A stretch of DNA of 5,505 nucleotides, taken from positions 1 to 5,505 of the forward strand of contig JAFEBC010000409.1 of the NCBI GenBank assembly GCA_018266095.1. The letters are read 5' to 3'. Position numbers and translations under genes: made by a program. Shown here piece by piece: positions 1-5,505 of this stretch. The stretch comes from Deltaproteobacteria bacterium (lineage in GTDB: Bacteria; Myxococcota; Myxococcia; Myxococcales; 40CM-4-68-19). A model generated the notes under the pieces. It made no database searches. It was given only the letters and a program-made list of their open reading frames with translations, and was not told the DNA's origin. Within the stretch, counting starts at the first letter, position 1; each line of letters starts with the position of its first letter.

Positions 1-2
1 CG

Positions 3-2189
3 TACATCTCGATCGAGCCGGGCTCCTCCATCGACGTCCCCGTCTACCTGAGCCCCTCCGCGGGCGGCGCCGGCGGCACCATCTACGTGTACTCGACGTT
101 CGACGGGTACTTCTTCGGTACCATCGTCCTCGACGGCTTCGGCACGCAGGAGAGCATCACCTTCAACGACGCCGCGTTCGGTTACCTCGCGGTGGGCAAG
201 ACGGCGCAGCAGGAGATCTACGCGACCAACAACGGCAACGTGACCTCGCTCCTCACCCGCGTGCAGTTGGGCGAGGGCTCGCCGATGTTCACCTTCGTCA
301 GCAACCTCGACCCCGAGGCAGGAGGAGTCACCCTCAACCCCGGCGACCAGGCCGACCTCGGCGCCATCGTCTTCACGCCCACCTCCGAGACCTCGGGCTA
401 CGTCACCGGCAGCCTCACCGGCCAATACAGCAACAACCTGGTCAACAACACGCTCTCCGGCACCGCCTACCAGCCCTCGGGCCGCTGGAATCCCGACACC
501 ATCGACTTCGGCGACGTGGGCGTCGACGAGGACCCCGGCTACGCGCAGGCGAAGTTCGTCAACGACGACGACAGCGGCGGCGACGTGGTCCTCACGGGTC
601 TCTCGATCGGCGGCGCGAACGGCGACGACTTCGCCATCCAGACGAGCAACGGCCAGGAGTTCCCCGTCACCGTGCCCTCGGGGCAGAAGTTCTACTTCGA
701 CGTGTTCGCGTTCCCCAGCGCCGTCGGCGCGCGCTCCGCCGTGGTCACGGTGCAGCTCGACGCAGGAGAGGCCGGCACGCTCACGCTCAAGGCCAACGGC
801 ATCGGCGGCGCCATCAGCACGAGCGACACGGCTGCGTTCGGCGACGTGCGCGTGGGCACCACCAGCACGCGCACCATCCACTTCACCAACACCGGCGACG
901 GCTTCAGCGCCATCACCAACGTCACCCTCAGCGGCGCGGGCGCGGGCCGCTTCAGCAACACCGACCCGACCACCAGCGAGCTCGATCCGGGCACGGTCTC
1001 GAGCGTGGACGTGACCTACGCGCCCACCGCCATCGCCAGCGACGCGGCCACCCTCACCATCACCTTCGACACCGCGGCCTCGCTCGTCATCCCGCTCACC
1101 GGCGCGGGCATCGGGCCCGATTTCGCCATCACGCCCGGCAGCATCGACTTCGGGACCCAGCTCGTCGGGCAGAAGTCGCAGTCGGTGGCCGTGCTGGTGA
1201 AGAACCAGGGCCTCGCGCCGGGGCACATCACCGCGGCCGCGCTCTCGGGCGACAACGCCGCCGACTTCGCGCTGCTCTCGGTCGATCTCACGAGCGCCAT
1301 CACCGTGGGCGCCGGCCGGACGCAGCTCTTCGCCCTCGGGTTCGCGCCGGCCAACGCAGGCGTGCGCACGGCCAAGCTCACCATCACCGCGGAGACGGCC
1401 ACCGACACCAGCACGCTCGAGGTCACGCTCACCGGTCAGGCCAACACGCCGCCCGTCGCCGACACGCCGCGCATCAGCGTCTCGCCGACCTCGCTCGACT
1501 TCGGGCCCGTGGGCGTGGGCGCCTCGCTGACCAAGACGCTCACGGTCACCAACTCGGGCACGGTGCCGGCGGACGTGATCGTCCCCTCTGTGGCCGACGC
1601 GCCCGCGGGCTTCAGCGTGAGCATCAGCGGCGCGACGACGTCCACGCTGGCTGTCGGCGGCACGCTCACGCTCGCGGTCGTCTTCGCCCCGGCCGCGGGC
1701 GGCGCGCAGGCGCAGACGTTGAACCTCGCGCCCTCGGGCGGCGCGGGCATCGCGGTCCCGCTCACGGGCACGGGCGTCGCGCCGGGCCTCACCGGTCCCA
1801 CCAAGGTCGACTTCGGCCAGGTGACCATCGGCGGCGCGGGCAGCAAGACCATCGTGCTGACGAACCCGGGCACGCAGCCCGTGCAGCTCGTGTCCTACAG
1901 CAGCGACACCGCGACGTTCTCGCTGCACGGCCCCGCGCTGCCCGCGACCATCGCCGCAGGCGCCACGCTCAACCTCACCGCGCTCTTCACGCCCGCGGTC
2001 ACCGGCGCCGGCACCGCCACGGCCAGCTTCAAGGTCCAGGGCGGCGCCGATCCCACGCTCACCATCCCGCTCGCGGGCACGGGCGTCGCGCTCAAGTCCT
2101 CGGGGTGCAACACCGGCCCCGCGGGCCTCTTCGCGCTGCTCGGCGTCTGCGTGCTCCTCACGCGCCGGCGCCGCGCTGCGCAAGGCTGA
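3..2189 (+). CDS. Choice-of-anchor D (ASH-like) repeat surface protein with MYXO-CTERM-like tail, 5' partial
   Basis: The reading frame is open from the window edge (first full codon at 3) to TGA at 2187-2189, giving 728 visible residues; the true start and signal peptide lie upstream. The GTG at 87 is not a credible start, because the codons before it encode the same beta-rich domain. The protein shows one partial and six complete repeats of about 103-117 residues. Most open with a strand containing (I/L/V/A)xFGxVxVG, continue with T(N/F)xGxxP-like and FxPxxxG-like segments, and close with (I/L)PLxGxGxxP. This is the pattern of choice-of-anchor D / ASH domains, which are immunoglobulin-like beta sandwiches found in many exported proteins. 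Composition is rich in Thr, Gly, Ala and Ser. The chain ends in Gly-Cys, a hydrophobic helix and four Arg, which suggests anchoring and processing at the cell envelope. No enzymatic motif is visible, so an adhesive or structural role is inference. The fold call is firm and the function is unknown. Confidence 0.85.
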   Translation, partial: YISIEPGSSIDVPVYLSPSAGGAGGTIYVYSTFDGYFFGTIVLDGFGTQESITFNDAAFGYLAVGKTAQQEIYATNNGNVTSLLTRVQLGEGSPMFTFVSNLDPEAGGVTLNPGDQADLGAIVFTPTSETSGYVTGSLTGQYSNNLVNNTLSGTAYQPSGRWNPDTIDFGDVGVDEDPGYAQAKFVNDDDSGGDVVLTGLSIGGANGDDFAIQTSNGQEFPVTVPSGQKFYFDVFAFPSAVGARSAVVTVQLDAGEAGTLTLKANGIGGAISTSDTAAFGDVRVGTTSTRTIHFTNTGDGFSAITNVTLSGAGAGRFSNTDPTTSELDPGTVSSVDVTYAPTAIASDAATLTITFDTAASLVIPLTGAGIGPDFAITPGSIDFGTQLVGQKSQSVAVLVKNQGLAPGHITAAALSGDNAADFALLSVDLTSAITVGAGRTQLFALGFAPANAGVRTAKLTITAETATDTSTLEVTLTGQANTPPVADTPRISVSPTSLDFGPVGVGASLTKTLTVTNSGTVPADVIVPSVADAPAGFSVSISGATTSTLAVGGTLTLAVVFAPAAGGAQAQTLNLAPSGGAGIAVPLTGTGVAPGLTGPTKVDFGQVTIGGAGSKTIVLTNPGTQPVQLVSYSSDTATFSLHGPALPATIAAGATLNLTALFTPAVTGAGTATASFKVQGGADPTLTIPLAGTGVALKSSGCNTGPAGLFALLGVCVLLTRRRRAAQG
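144..2093 (+). repeat. Six tandem ASH/Ig-like protein domains
   Basis: Approximate domain boundaries are 144-482, 483-809, 810-1118, 1119-1469, 1470-1784 and 1785-2093, with the end of a further domain before 144. Anchors are IDFGDVGV (near 501), AAFGDVRVG (near 834), IDFGTQLVG (near 1143), LDFGPVGVG (near 1497) and VDFGQVTIG (near 1806). Closing motifs are PLTGAG, VTLTGQ, PLTGTG and PLAGTG. A Pro-rich linker (NTPPVADTP, about 1443-1469) separates domains four and five. Domains one and two are richer in Asp, Asn and aromatic residues, and the last four in Ala, Thr and Gly. The repeats are diverged at the DNA level, so this is a protein-domain array and not a recent nucleotide duplication. Confidence 0.75.
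2094..2186 (+). other. MYXO-CTERM-like C-terminal sorting signal
   Basis: The last 31 residues begin KSSGCNTGPAG, continue with a hydrophobic stretch of about 15 residues (LFALLGVCVLL), and end in TRRRRAAQG. A Gly-Cys motif, a helix and an Arg cluster together match the MYXO-CTERM tripartite signal. In myxobacteria this signal is recognised by myxosortase-type intramembrane proteases and directs proteins to the cell surface. The Cys codon is at 2106-2108. The two Cys of this tail are the only cysteines in the 728 visible residues. It is a little atypical in having a single Cys in the motif where CGC-type versions are common. Confidence 0.7.
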
Positions 2190-2206
2190 GCGCGGGCGCG
2201 CGCGAT

Positions 2207-2241
2207 CTGCGGCGCAACTTGCGAATCGCAGGGCAATATTT
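2207..2241 (+). terminator. Weak hairpin after the surface-protein gene, possible terminator
   Basis: CTGCG (2207-2211) can pair with CGCAG (2227-2231), and inside it CGCA (2213-2216) pairs with TGCG (2220-2223) around the loop ACT. The stem is broken by a G / AAT internal loop. GGCAATATTT follows in place of a clean T-run. The position, 18 bp after the stop codon, suits a terminator, but the structure is marginal. Confidence 0.3.
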
Positions 2242-2244
2242 CCC
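2231..2244. promoter_or_regulatory. AT-centred near-palindrome upstream of the yajC promoter
   Basis: GGGCAATATTTCCC is symmetric at every position except one pair (C2234 / T2241). Its core is the perfect palindrome AATATT, which stands out in such GC-rich DNA. The centre lies about 66 bp before the predicted transcription start, a position where activators commonly bind. It could be an operator for the sec operon or chance. No regulator can be named. Confidence 0.3.
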
Positions 2245-2268
2245 CTCTCGCCGCGGCTGAATTGGCGA

Positions 2269-2297
2269 TTGCGCTCGGCGGGAGGGGGTGCTAGAAG
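2269..2297 (+). promoter_or_regulatory. Sigma-70-type promoter of yajC-secD-secF
   Basis: A -35 box TTGCGC (2269-2274) lies exactly 17 bp before a -10 box TAGAAG (2292-2297). The -10 box is preceded by TGC (2289-2291), an extended -10 element. Transcription would begin near 2303-2305, leaving a leader of about 30 nt before GTG 2336. The boxes deviate from the E. coli consensus as expected in a high-GC genome. The spacing and extension make this the best promoter in the intergenic region. Confidence 0.6.
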
Positions 2298-2335
2298 CGC
2301 GGCCCGTTTTCCCTCTTGAAGAGAGACTGGCCCGC

Positions 2336-2710
2336 GTGCCCCTGTTCGCCCTCAGCTCTGCGCTGTCCACGCTGCCCGCCGCGCTCCTCGCGCAGGCCGA
2401 GCCCAACCCGCTCGTGTCGCAGCTCGCGCTCGGCCTGGTCATCGTCGCCATCGTCTATTTCGTGATGTTCCGCCCGCAGCAGAAGCAGCAGCAGGAGCAG
2501 GAGAAGTTCCTCTCCGGCCTGCAGAAGGGCGACGACGTCGTCACCACCGGCGGCCTCATCGGCAAGGTGTTCCAGGTCGCGGGCAAGGTGGTCACGCTCG
2601 AGATCGCGCCGAACGTGAAGGCGCGCGTGCTGGTGTCGCAGATCGCCGGCCCTCTGAAGCTCGAGGACGAGGCGAAGGATTCCGCCAAGGTTCAGGAAGA
2701 AAAGAAGTAG
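2336..2710 (+). CDS. yajC: Sec translocase accessory subunit YajC
   Basis: YajC is a small single-span inner-membrane protein that associates with SecDF and the SecYEG translocon. The predicted product is 124 residues, slightly longer than the roughly 110 of E. coli. A hydrophobic N-terminal part ending ALLAQAEP is followed by a transmembrane helix at about 26-45. Then come the family hallmark RPQQK (46-50), a Gln/Glu-rich charged stretch, and the conserved core GDDVVTTGGLIGKV (65-78). The C-terminus is charged and Lys-rich. GTG 2336 is preferred because the promoter -10 box at 2292-2297 would leave the in-frame GTG at 2288 untranscribed, and because GAAGAGAGA (2318-2326) can serve as a modest ribosome binding site. 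The 2288 start would add 16 residues containing Glu and Arg that do not look like a YajC N-terminus. It is the first gene of the operon with secD and secF, and the order matches the common bacterial arrangement. Confidence 0.92.
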   Translation: MPLFALSSALSTLPAALLAQAEPNPLVSQLALGLVIVAIVYFVMFRPQQKQQQEQEKFLSGLQKGDDVVTTGGLIGKVFQVAGKVVTLEIAPNVKARVLVSQIAGPLKLEDEAKDSAKVQEEKK

Positions 2711-2713
2711 TCC

Positions 2714-2733
2714 GGGCGTCTTGGTTCGCGCCC
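2714..2733 (+). other. Short hairpin in the yajC-secD gap
   Basis: GGGCG (2714-2718) pairs with CGCCC (2729-2733). A U-G wobble extends the stem to 6 bp around an 8-nt loop. No T-run follows, so it is not an intrinsic terminator. It ends 5 nt before the secD ribosome binding site and could influence mRNA stability or secD translation. It could also be chance in GC-rich DNA. Confidence 0.3.
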
Positions 2734-2738
2734 ATTGC

Positions 2739-2745
2739 AGGAGAG
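2739..2745 (+). promoter_or_regulatory. Ribosome binding site of secD
   Basis: AGGAGAG lies 4 nt before ATG 2750 (6 nt from the AGGAG core). It decides the start: the in-frame TTG at 2735 lies upstream of this site and would place the ribosome binding site inside the coding region. Confidence 0.8.
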
Positions 2746-2749
2746 TTTG

Positions 2750-4525
2750 ATGGATCGCACGTGGTACTGGAAAGCTGGCTTCATCGTGGCGGCGACGATC
2801 GGCGCGGTCTATGCGCTGGTGCCGTCATACACGTACTTCTCGCTCCCGGCCGATCAGCGCAATGATCCCAAGGTGTTCGAGGCTGCGCGTCCCAAGTGGG
2901 CGCCCTCGCAGCACCTGAACCTCGGCCTCGACCTCCAGGGCGGCATCCATCTGGTGATGGGCGCCGACGCCGAGCGCGCCGTGCGTGAGCGCGCCGTGCG
3001 CCGCGCCGAGGAGTTCGACGCCGAGTTCGAGCGCAAGGAGATCAAGGGCGTCGAGAGCAAGGGCGACGGCGAGACGGGCCTCGTCACCGTCAGCTCGACC
3101 GACGCGGCCGCGCTCGACAAGGCGCACAAGATCATCGCCGACGAGTACACCGACATGACGTTCCGCTCCTCGGGCGCCAACAGCTTCGTGGTGGCGATGA
3201 AGGACGAGGCGGTCCGCCAGCTCAAGGAGGGCGCGGTCGATCAGGCCGTCAAGGCCGTGCGCAACCGCGTCGACAAGTGGGGCGTGTCCGAGCCGAACAT
3301 CGCCAAGCGCGGTGACTCGAACATCCTCATCCAGCTCCCCGGCTACTCGGATCCGGAGCGCGCCAAGGAGCTCCTCGGCCGCACGGCGCACCTCGAGTTC
3401 CGCATCGTCGACGACGAGACCGAGCCCGTCACCTCGATCACCAACCTGCCCCCCGGCATCCGCGTGGACTTCTCCAGCCACGAGGGCCCCGGCGGCGCCA
3501 AGGTGCGCGAGGCGTTCTTCCGCTCGGACGACCGGCCGACGCTCGAGGCGTTCCTCAAGGAGCACCCGGCCCCTGCGCAGCGCGACTGGGGCATCCACCG
3601 CGAGGACGACACGGTCAAGCTCAAGACCTCGTACCGCACGTACCTCTTGGACAAGCGCCACGGCCTCTCGGGCGACTACGTCACCGACGCGCGCGTGGTG
3701 TTCGATCAGCGCCCCGGCGAGGGCTCGCGGCCCCAGGTGCAGCTCACCTTCAACCGCGTGGGCGCCGAGAAGTTCGGCCAGCTCACCACCGAGAACACCA
3801 AGCGCCTGATGGCCATCGTCCTCGACGAGGCGGTCGAGAGCGCGCCGGTCATCAACGAGCCGATCACGGGCGGCATCTGCACCATCCACATGGGCGGCCT
3901 GCGCCCGGTGAACGAGATCAAGAAGGAAGCCGACGATCTCGCGCTGGTGCTGAAGAACTCGCTCCCGGTGCCGGTGCGCATCCTCGAGGAGCGCTCGGTC
4001 GGCGCCTCGCTCGGGCCGGAGCTCATCCACCGCGGCACGCTCGCGGCGCTGCTCGGCGTCTTCGCCGTGCTGGTGTTCATGGCGATCTACTACCGGTTCT
4101 CCGGTCTCGTGGCCGACGTCGCGCTGGTGCTCAACGGCCTCGCGGTGCTCGCCGTCATGGCGCTCATCGACTCCACGCTCACGCTGCCGGGCATCGCCGG
4201 CTTCGTGCTCACGCTCGGCATGGCGGTCGACGCGAACGTGCTCATCAACGAGCGCATCCGTGAGGAGCTCAAGGCGGGCAAGACCGTGTTCCAGGCCGTC
4301 AGCCAGGGCTACGACAAGGTGTTCTGGACGATCTTCGACGGCCACGTCACCGCGCTGGTGGCAGGCTTCGTCATCCGCGCCAACGGCTCCGGCCCGGTGC
4401 GCGGCTTCGCCACGACGCTCATCATCGGTCTGTTGGCGTCGATGTTCACGAGCATCGTGGTGACGCGCACCATCGTGGAGTGGTTCGTCAACCACGGCAA
4501 GCTCAAGAAGGCGGTCAGCTTCTAA
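2750..4525 (+). CDS. secD: Protein translocase subunit SecD
   Basis: SecD pairs with SecF as a proton-driven motor that pulls Sec substrates out of SecYEG on the periplasmic side. The 591 residues are close to E. coli SecD (615). The order is: N-terminal helix at about 9-25; motif NLGLDLQGGIHLVMG (57-71); a large periplasmic P1 region (about 27-428) with RNRVDKWGVSEP (171-182), LEFRIVDDE (215-223), QVQLTFN (329-335) and SAPVINEPITGG (364-375); ERSVGASLGPELI leading into helix 2 at about 429-448; and four further helices. Helix 4 carries GMAVDANVLINERIREE (490-506). Its Asp494 matches the essential proton-pathway Asp (Asp519 in E. coli). The usual DANxTT in helix 5 reads DGHVTA here (530-535). 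ATG 2750 is chosen because AGGAGAG precedes it. It lies 39 nt after yajC and overlaps secF by one base, so the genes are almost certainly co-transcribed and SecD-SecF translation is coupled. Confidence 0.96.
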   Translation: MDRTWYWKAGFIVAATIGAVYALVPSYTYFSLPADQRNDPKVFEAARPKWAPSQHLNLGLDLQGGIHLVMGADAERAVRERAVRRAEEFDAEFERKEIKGVESKGDGETGLVTVSSTDAAALDKAHKIIADEYTDMTFRSSGANSFVVAMKDEAVRQLKEGAVDQAVKAVRNRVDKWGVSEPNIAKRGDSNILIQLPGYSDPERAKELLGRTAHLEFRIVDDETEPVTSITNLPPGIRVDFSSHEGPGGAKVREAFFRSDDRPTLEAFLKEHPAPAQRDWGIHREDDTVKLKTSYRTYLLDKRHGLSGDYVTDARVVFDQRPGEGSRPQVQLTFNRVGAEKFGQLTTENTKRLMAIVLDEAVESAPVINEPITGGICTIHMGGLRPVNEIKKEADDLALVLKNSLPVPVRILEERSVGASLGPELIHRGTLAALLGVFAVLVFMAIYYRFSGLVADVALVLNGLAVLAVMALIDSTLTLPGIAGFVLTLGMAVDANVLINERIREELKAGKTVFQAVSQGYDKVFWTIFDGHVTALVAGFVIRANGSGPVRGFATTLIIGLLASMFTSIVVTRTIVEWFVNHGKLKKAVSF

Positions 4526-4527
4526 TG
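4523..4527 (+). other. TAATG stop-start overlap of secD and secF
   Basis: The secD stop TAA (4523-4525) shares its last A with the secF ATG (4525-4527). A purine-rich AGAAGG (4506-4511) lies 13 nt upstream, rather far for a ribosome binding site. SecF initiation therefore probably relies on ribosomes finishing secD, which would keep the two partners in fixed ratio. A second in-frame ATG at 4531 is an alternative start that would remove two residues. Confidence 0.75.
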
Positions 4528-5505
4528 GAAATGAAATTCGTCGAGCTGGTGAAGAACGACACGAAGCACGACTTCGTGAAGTACCGCCGCATCGCGGTGG
4601 TCGCGAGCCTCATCGTCAACGCGCTCGTGCTCTTCGGCGCCATCGTCTACCCGGGCCTGAACTACGGCGTCGACTTCGCCGGCGGCACCGAGCTGCAGAT
4701 CAAGTTCAAGGGCGACGCCGATCTCGCGTCCATCCGCGAGGTGATCGAGAAGGTCGGCTTCGGCGAGCCCACGGTGCAGGAGTACGGCCCGAAGGCGAAC
4801 CGCGAGTTCCTGGTGCGCGTCGAGCGCATCGCGCTGCTCTCCAAGGAGACGGCCGAGACGGCGCGCGGCGTGATCCAGACCGAGCTGGCGTCGGCGCAGC
4901 CCACGAGCTTCCACTTCGACCCCGAGGTCGGCGACAAGCTCGATGTCGGGTTCAAGAACGCCGTCGACGAGGCCACGCTGCGCCGCGCCTGCGAGAAGGC
5001 CGGCCTCAACGTGAAGGAGATCCGCACGCTCTCCGCGCGCGAGGGTCAGGCCAAGGAGTACACGATCCTGGCGCAGGGCCCCGGCGACAAGATCGGCGCG
5101 GTGCTCAAGGAGAAGTACGGCAACGACAACGTCGAGGTGGTGCGCACCGAGTACGTCGGCCCGCAGGTCGGAAAGCAGCTCCGCCTGGACGGCATCAAGG
5201 CCGTGCTCTGGGCGATGGGCATGATCCTCGTCTACGTCGGCCTGCGCTTCGACTTCCGCTTCTCGCCGGGCGTGGTCATCGCCCTCGTGCACGACGCCAT
5301 CATCACCATGGGCTACTTCGTGGTGAGCCGCCGCGAGTTCAACCTCACCTCGGTGACGGCGATCCTCACGGTGGTCGGTTACTCGGTGAACGACACCATC
5401 GTGGTCTACGACCGCATCCGCGAGAACTCGACCCGCTTCAAGGGCAAGAGCCTCAAGGAGCTGGTGAACCTCTCCATCAACGAGATGCTGGGGCGCACCA
5501 TCCTC
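4525..5505 (+). CDS. secF: Protein translocase subunit SecF, 3' partial
   Basis: SecF is the partner of SecD in the proton-driven export motor. The 327 residues in the window run off the right edge still in frame, so the last helices and the stop are missing. Visible parts are: cytoplasmic N-terminus; helix 1 at about 21-42; the family motif GVDFAGGTELQI (48-59); an enlarged periplasmic P1 region (about 60-211); VGPQVGKQL (211-219) leading into helix 2; VGLRFDFRFSPGVVIALVHDAIITMG (about 238-263) ending in helix 3; and GYSVNDTIVVYDRIREN (285-301) in helix 4. Asp290 in GYSVND matches the functionally important Asp213 of E. coli SecF. Arg324 in LGRT sits where the conserved Arg of the next helix is expected. 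E. coli SecF is 323 residues in total; this copy already exceeds that with about two helices still to come, because P1 is longer by about 60 residues and looks internally duplicated. Confidence 0.95.
   Translation, partial: MEMKFVELVKNDTKHDFVKYRRIAVVASLIVNALVLFGAIVYPGLNYGVDFAGGTELQIKFKGDADLASIREVIEKVGFGEPTVQEYGPKANREFLVRVERIALLSKETAETARGVIQTELASAQPTSFHFDPEVGDKLDVGFKNAVDEATLRRACEKAGLNVKEIRTLSAREGQAKEYTILAQGPGDKIGAVLKEKYGNDNVEVVRTEYVGPQVGKQLRLDGIKAVLWAMGMILVYVGLRFDFRFSPGVVIALVHDAIITMGYFVVSRREFNLTSVTAILTVVGYSVNDTIVVYDRIRENSTRFKGKSLKELVNLSINEMLGRTIL
4726..5205 (+). repeat. Apparent tandem duplication of the SecF P1 domain
   Basis: SecF residues 68-147 and 150-227 can be aligned end to end. At the start, ASIREVIEKVGF (68-79) faces ATLRRACEKAGL (150-161), with 5 of 12 identical and several conservative changes. 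At the end, residues 132-147 (beginning DPEVGDKL) face 212-227 (beginning GPQVGKQL), with 6 of 16 identical and no gap. The second copy retains the canonical VGPxVG entry to helix 2, and the first carries a degenerate version. The middle parts are less similar. The alignment was made by eye. Confidence 0.5.

Noticed and set aside
87..89. GTG as the start of the surface-protein gene
   Set aside because: The frame stays open to the window edge and the upstream codons encode the continuing beta-rich domain. There is no ribosome binding site and no signal peptide after it.
320..327. Strong Shine-Dalgarno-like AGGAGGAG inside the surface-protein gene
   Set aside because: No start codon lies at a usable distance. 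The bases are explained by Ala-Gly-Gly-Val codons.
2288..2290. GTG as the yajC start
   Set aside because: The GGAGGGG before it abuts the codon with too little spacing, the promoter -10 box lies just downstream of it, and the added 16 residues are charged and unlike YajC.
2735..2737. TTG as the secD start
   Set aside because: It sits upstream of the clear AGGAGAG site that serves ATG 2750 and has no ribosome binding site of its own.
3312..3809. 165-codon plus-strand frame inside secD
   Set aside because: The Ser/Arg/Thr/Pro-only composition is that of an out-of-frame reading of the GC-rich secD sequence.
2825..4495. 556-codon open frame on the minus strand opposite secD
   Set aside because: Its product is a low-complexity run of Arg, Ala, Val, Glu, Asp and His typical of antisense frames in high-GC3 genes. 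The plus strand encodes an unmistakable SecD.
4522..5292. 256-codon open frame on the minus strand opposite secF
   Set aside because: It has the same antisense composition bias, with no recognisable motif and no promoter or ribosome binding site. It lies wholly against secF.

Overview
The window is 5.5 kb of very GC-rich DNA with strong G/C preference at third codon positions. All genes read left to right. The C-terminal sorting tail of the first gene, the GTG start of yajC and the style of the SecD/SecF proteins all point to a myxobacterium (Myxococcota). The genus cannot be read from this sequence.

Layout. Positions 3-2189 hold the 3' part of a large secreted or surface protein. It is built from tandem immunoglobulin-like domains of the choice-of-anchor D / ASH (ASPM-SPD-2-Hydin) type and ends in a MYXO-CTERM-like tail (Gly-Cys, short hydrophobic helix, Arg cluster). 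The gene enters the window already open, so its start lies upstream. A 146-bp intergenic stretch (2190-2335) follows. It contains a weak hairpin, an AT-centred near-palindrome and a convincing sigma-70-type promoter (TTGCGC, 17 bp, TGC-TAGAAG). This promoter sets the likely start of yajC at GTG 2336, not at the GTG at 2288. Next comes the yajC-secD-secF operon: yajC 2336-2710, secD 2750-4525, and secF 4525 to beyond the window end. A 39-nt gap separates yajC from secD, while secD and secF overlap by one base (TAATG).

Function. SecD, SecF and YajC form the accessory complex of the SecYEG translocon. SecDF uses the proton gradient to pull exported proteins to the periplasmic side, and YajC binds SecDF. 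The upstream surface protein is the kind of Sec-exported cargo this machinery handles. The promoter between them suggests separate transcription, so the adjacency need not be functional.

Most of the window is conventional. The strongest unusual signal is in SecF. Its first periplasmic (P1) domain is about 60 residues longer than in E. coli, and the extra length looks like a second, tandem copy of the P1 fold. The copy includes a degenerate repeat of the VGPxVG motif that leads into transmembrane helix 2. No mobile element, CRISPR array, rRNA or tRNA gene was seen.
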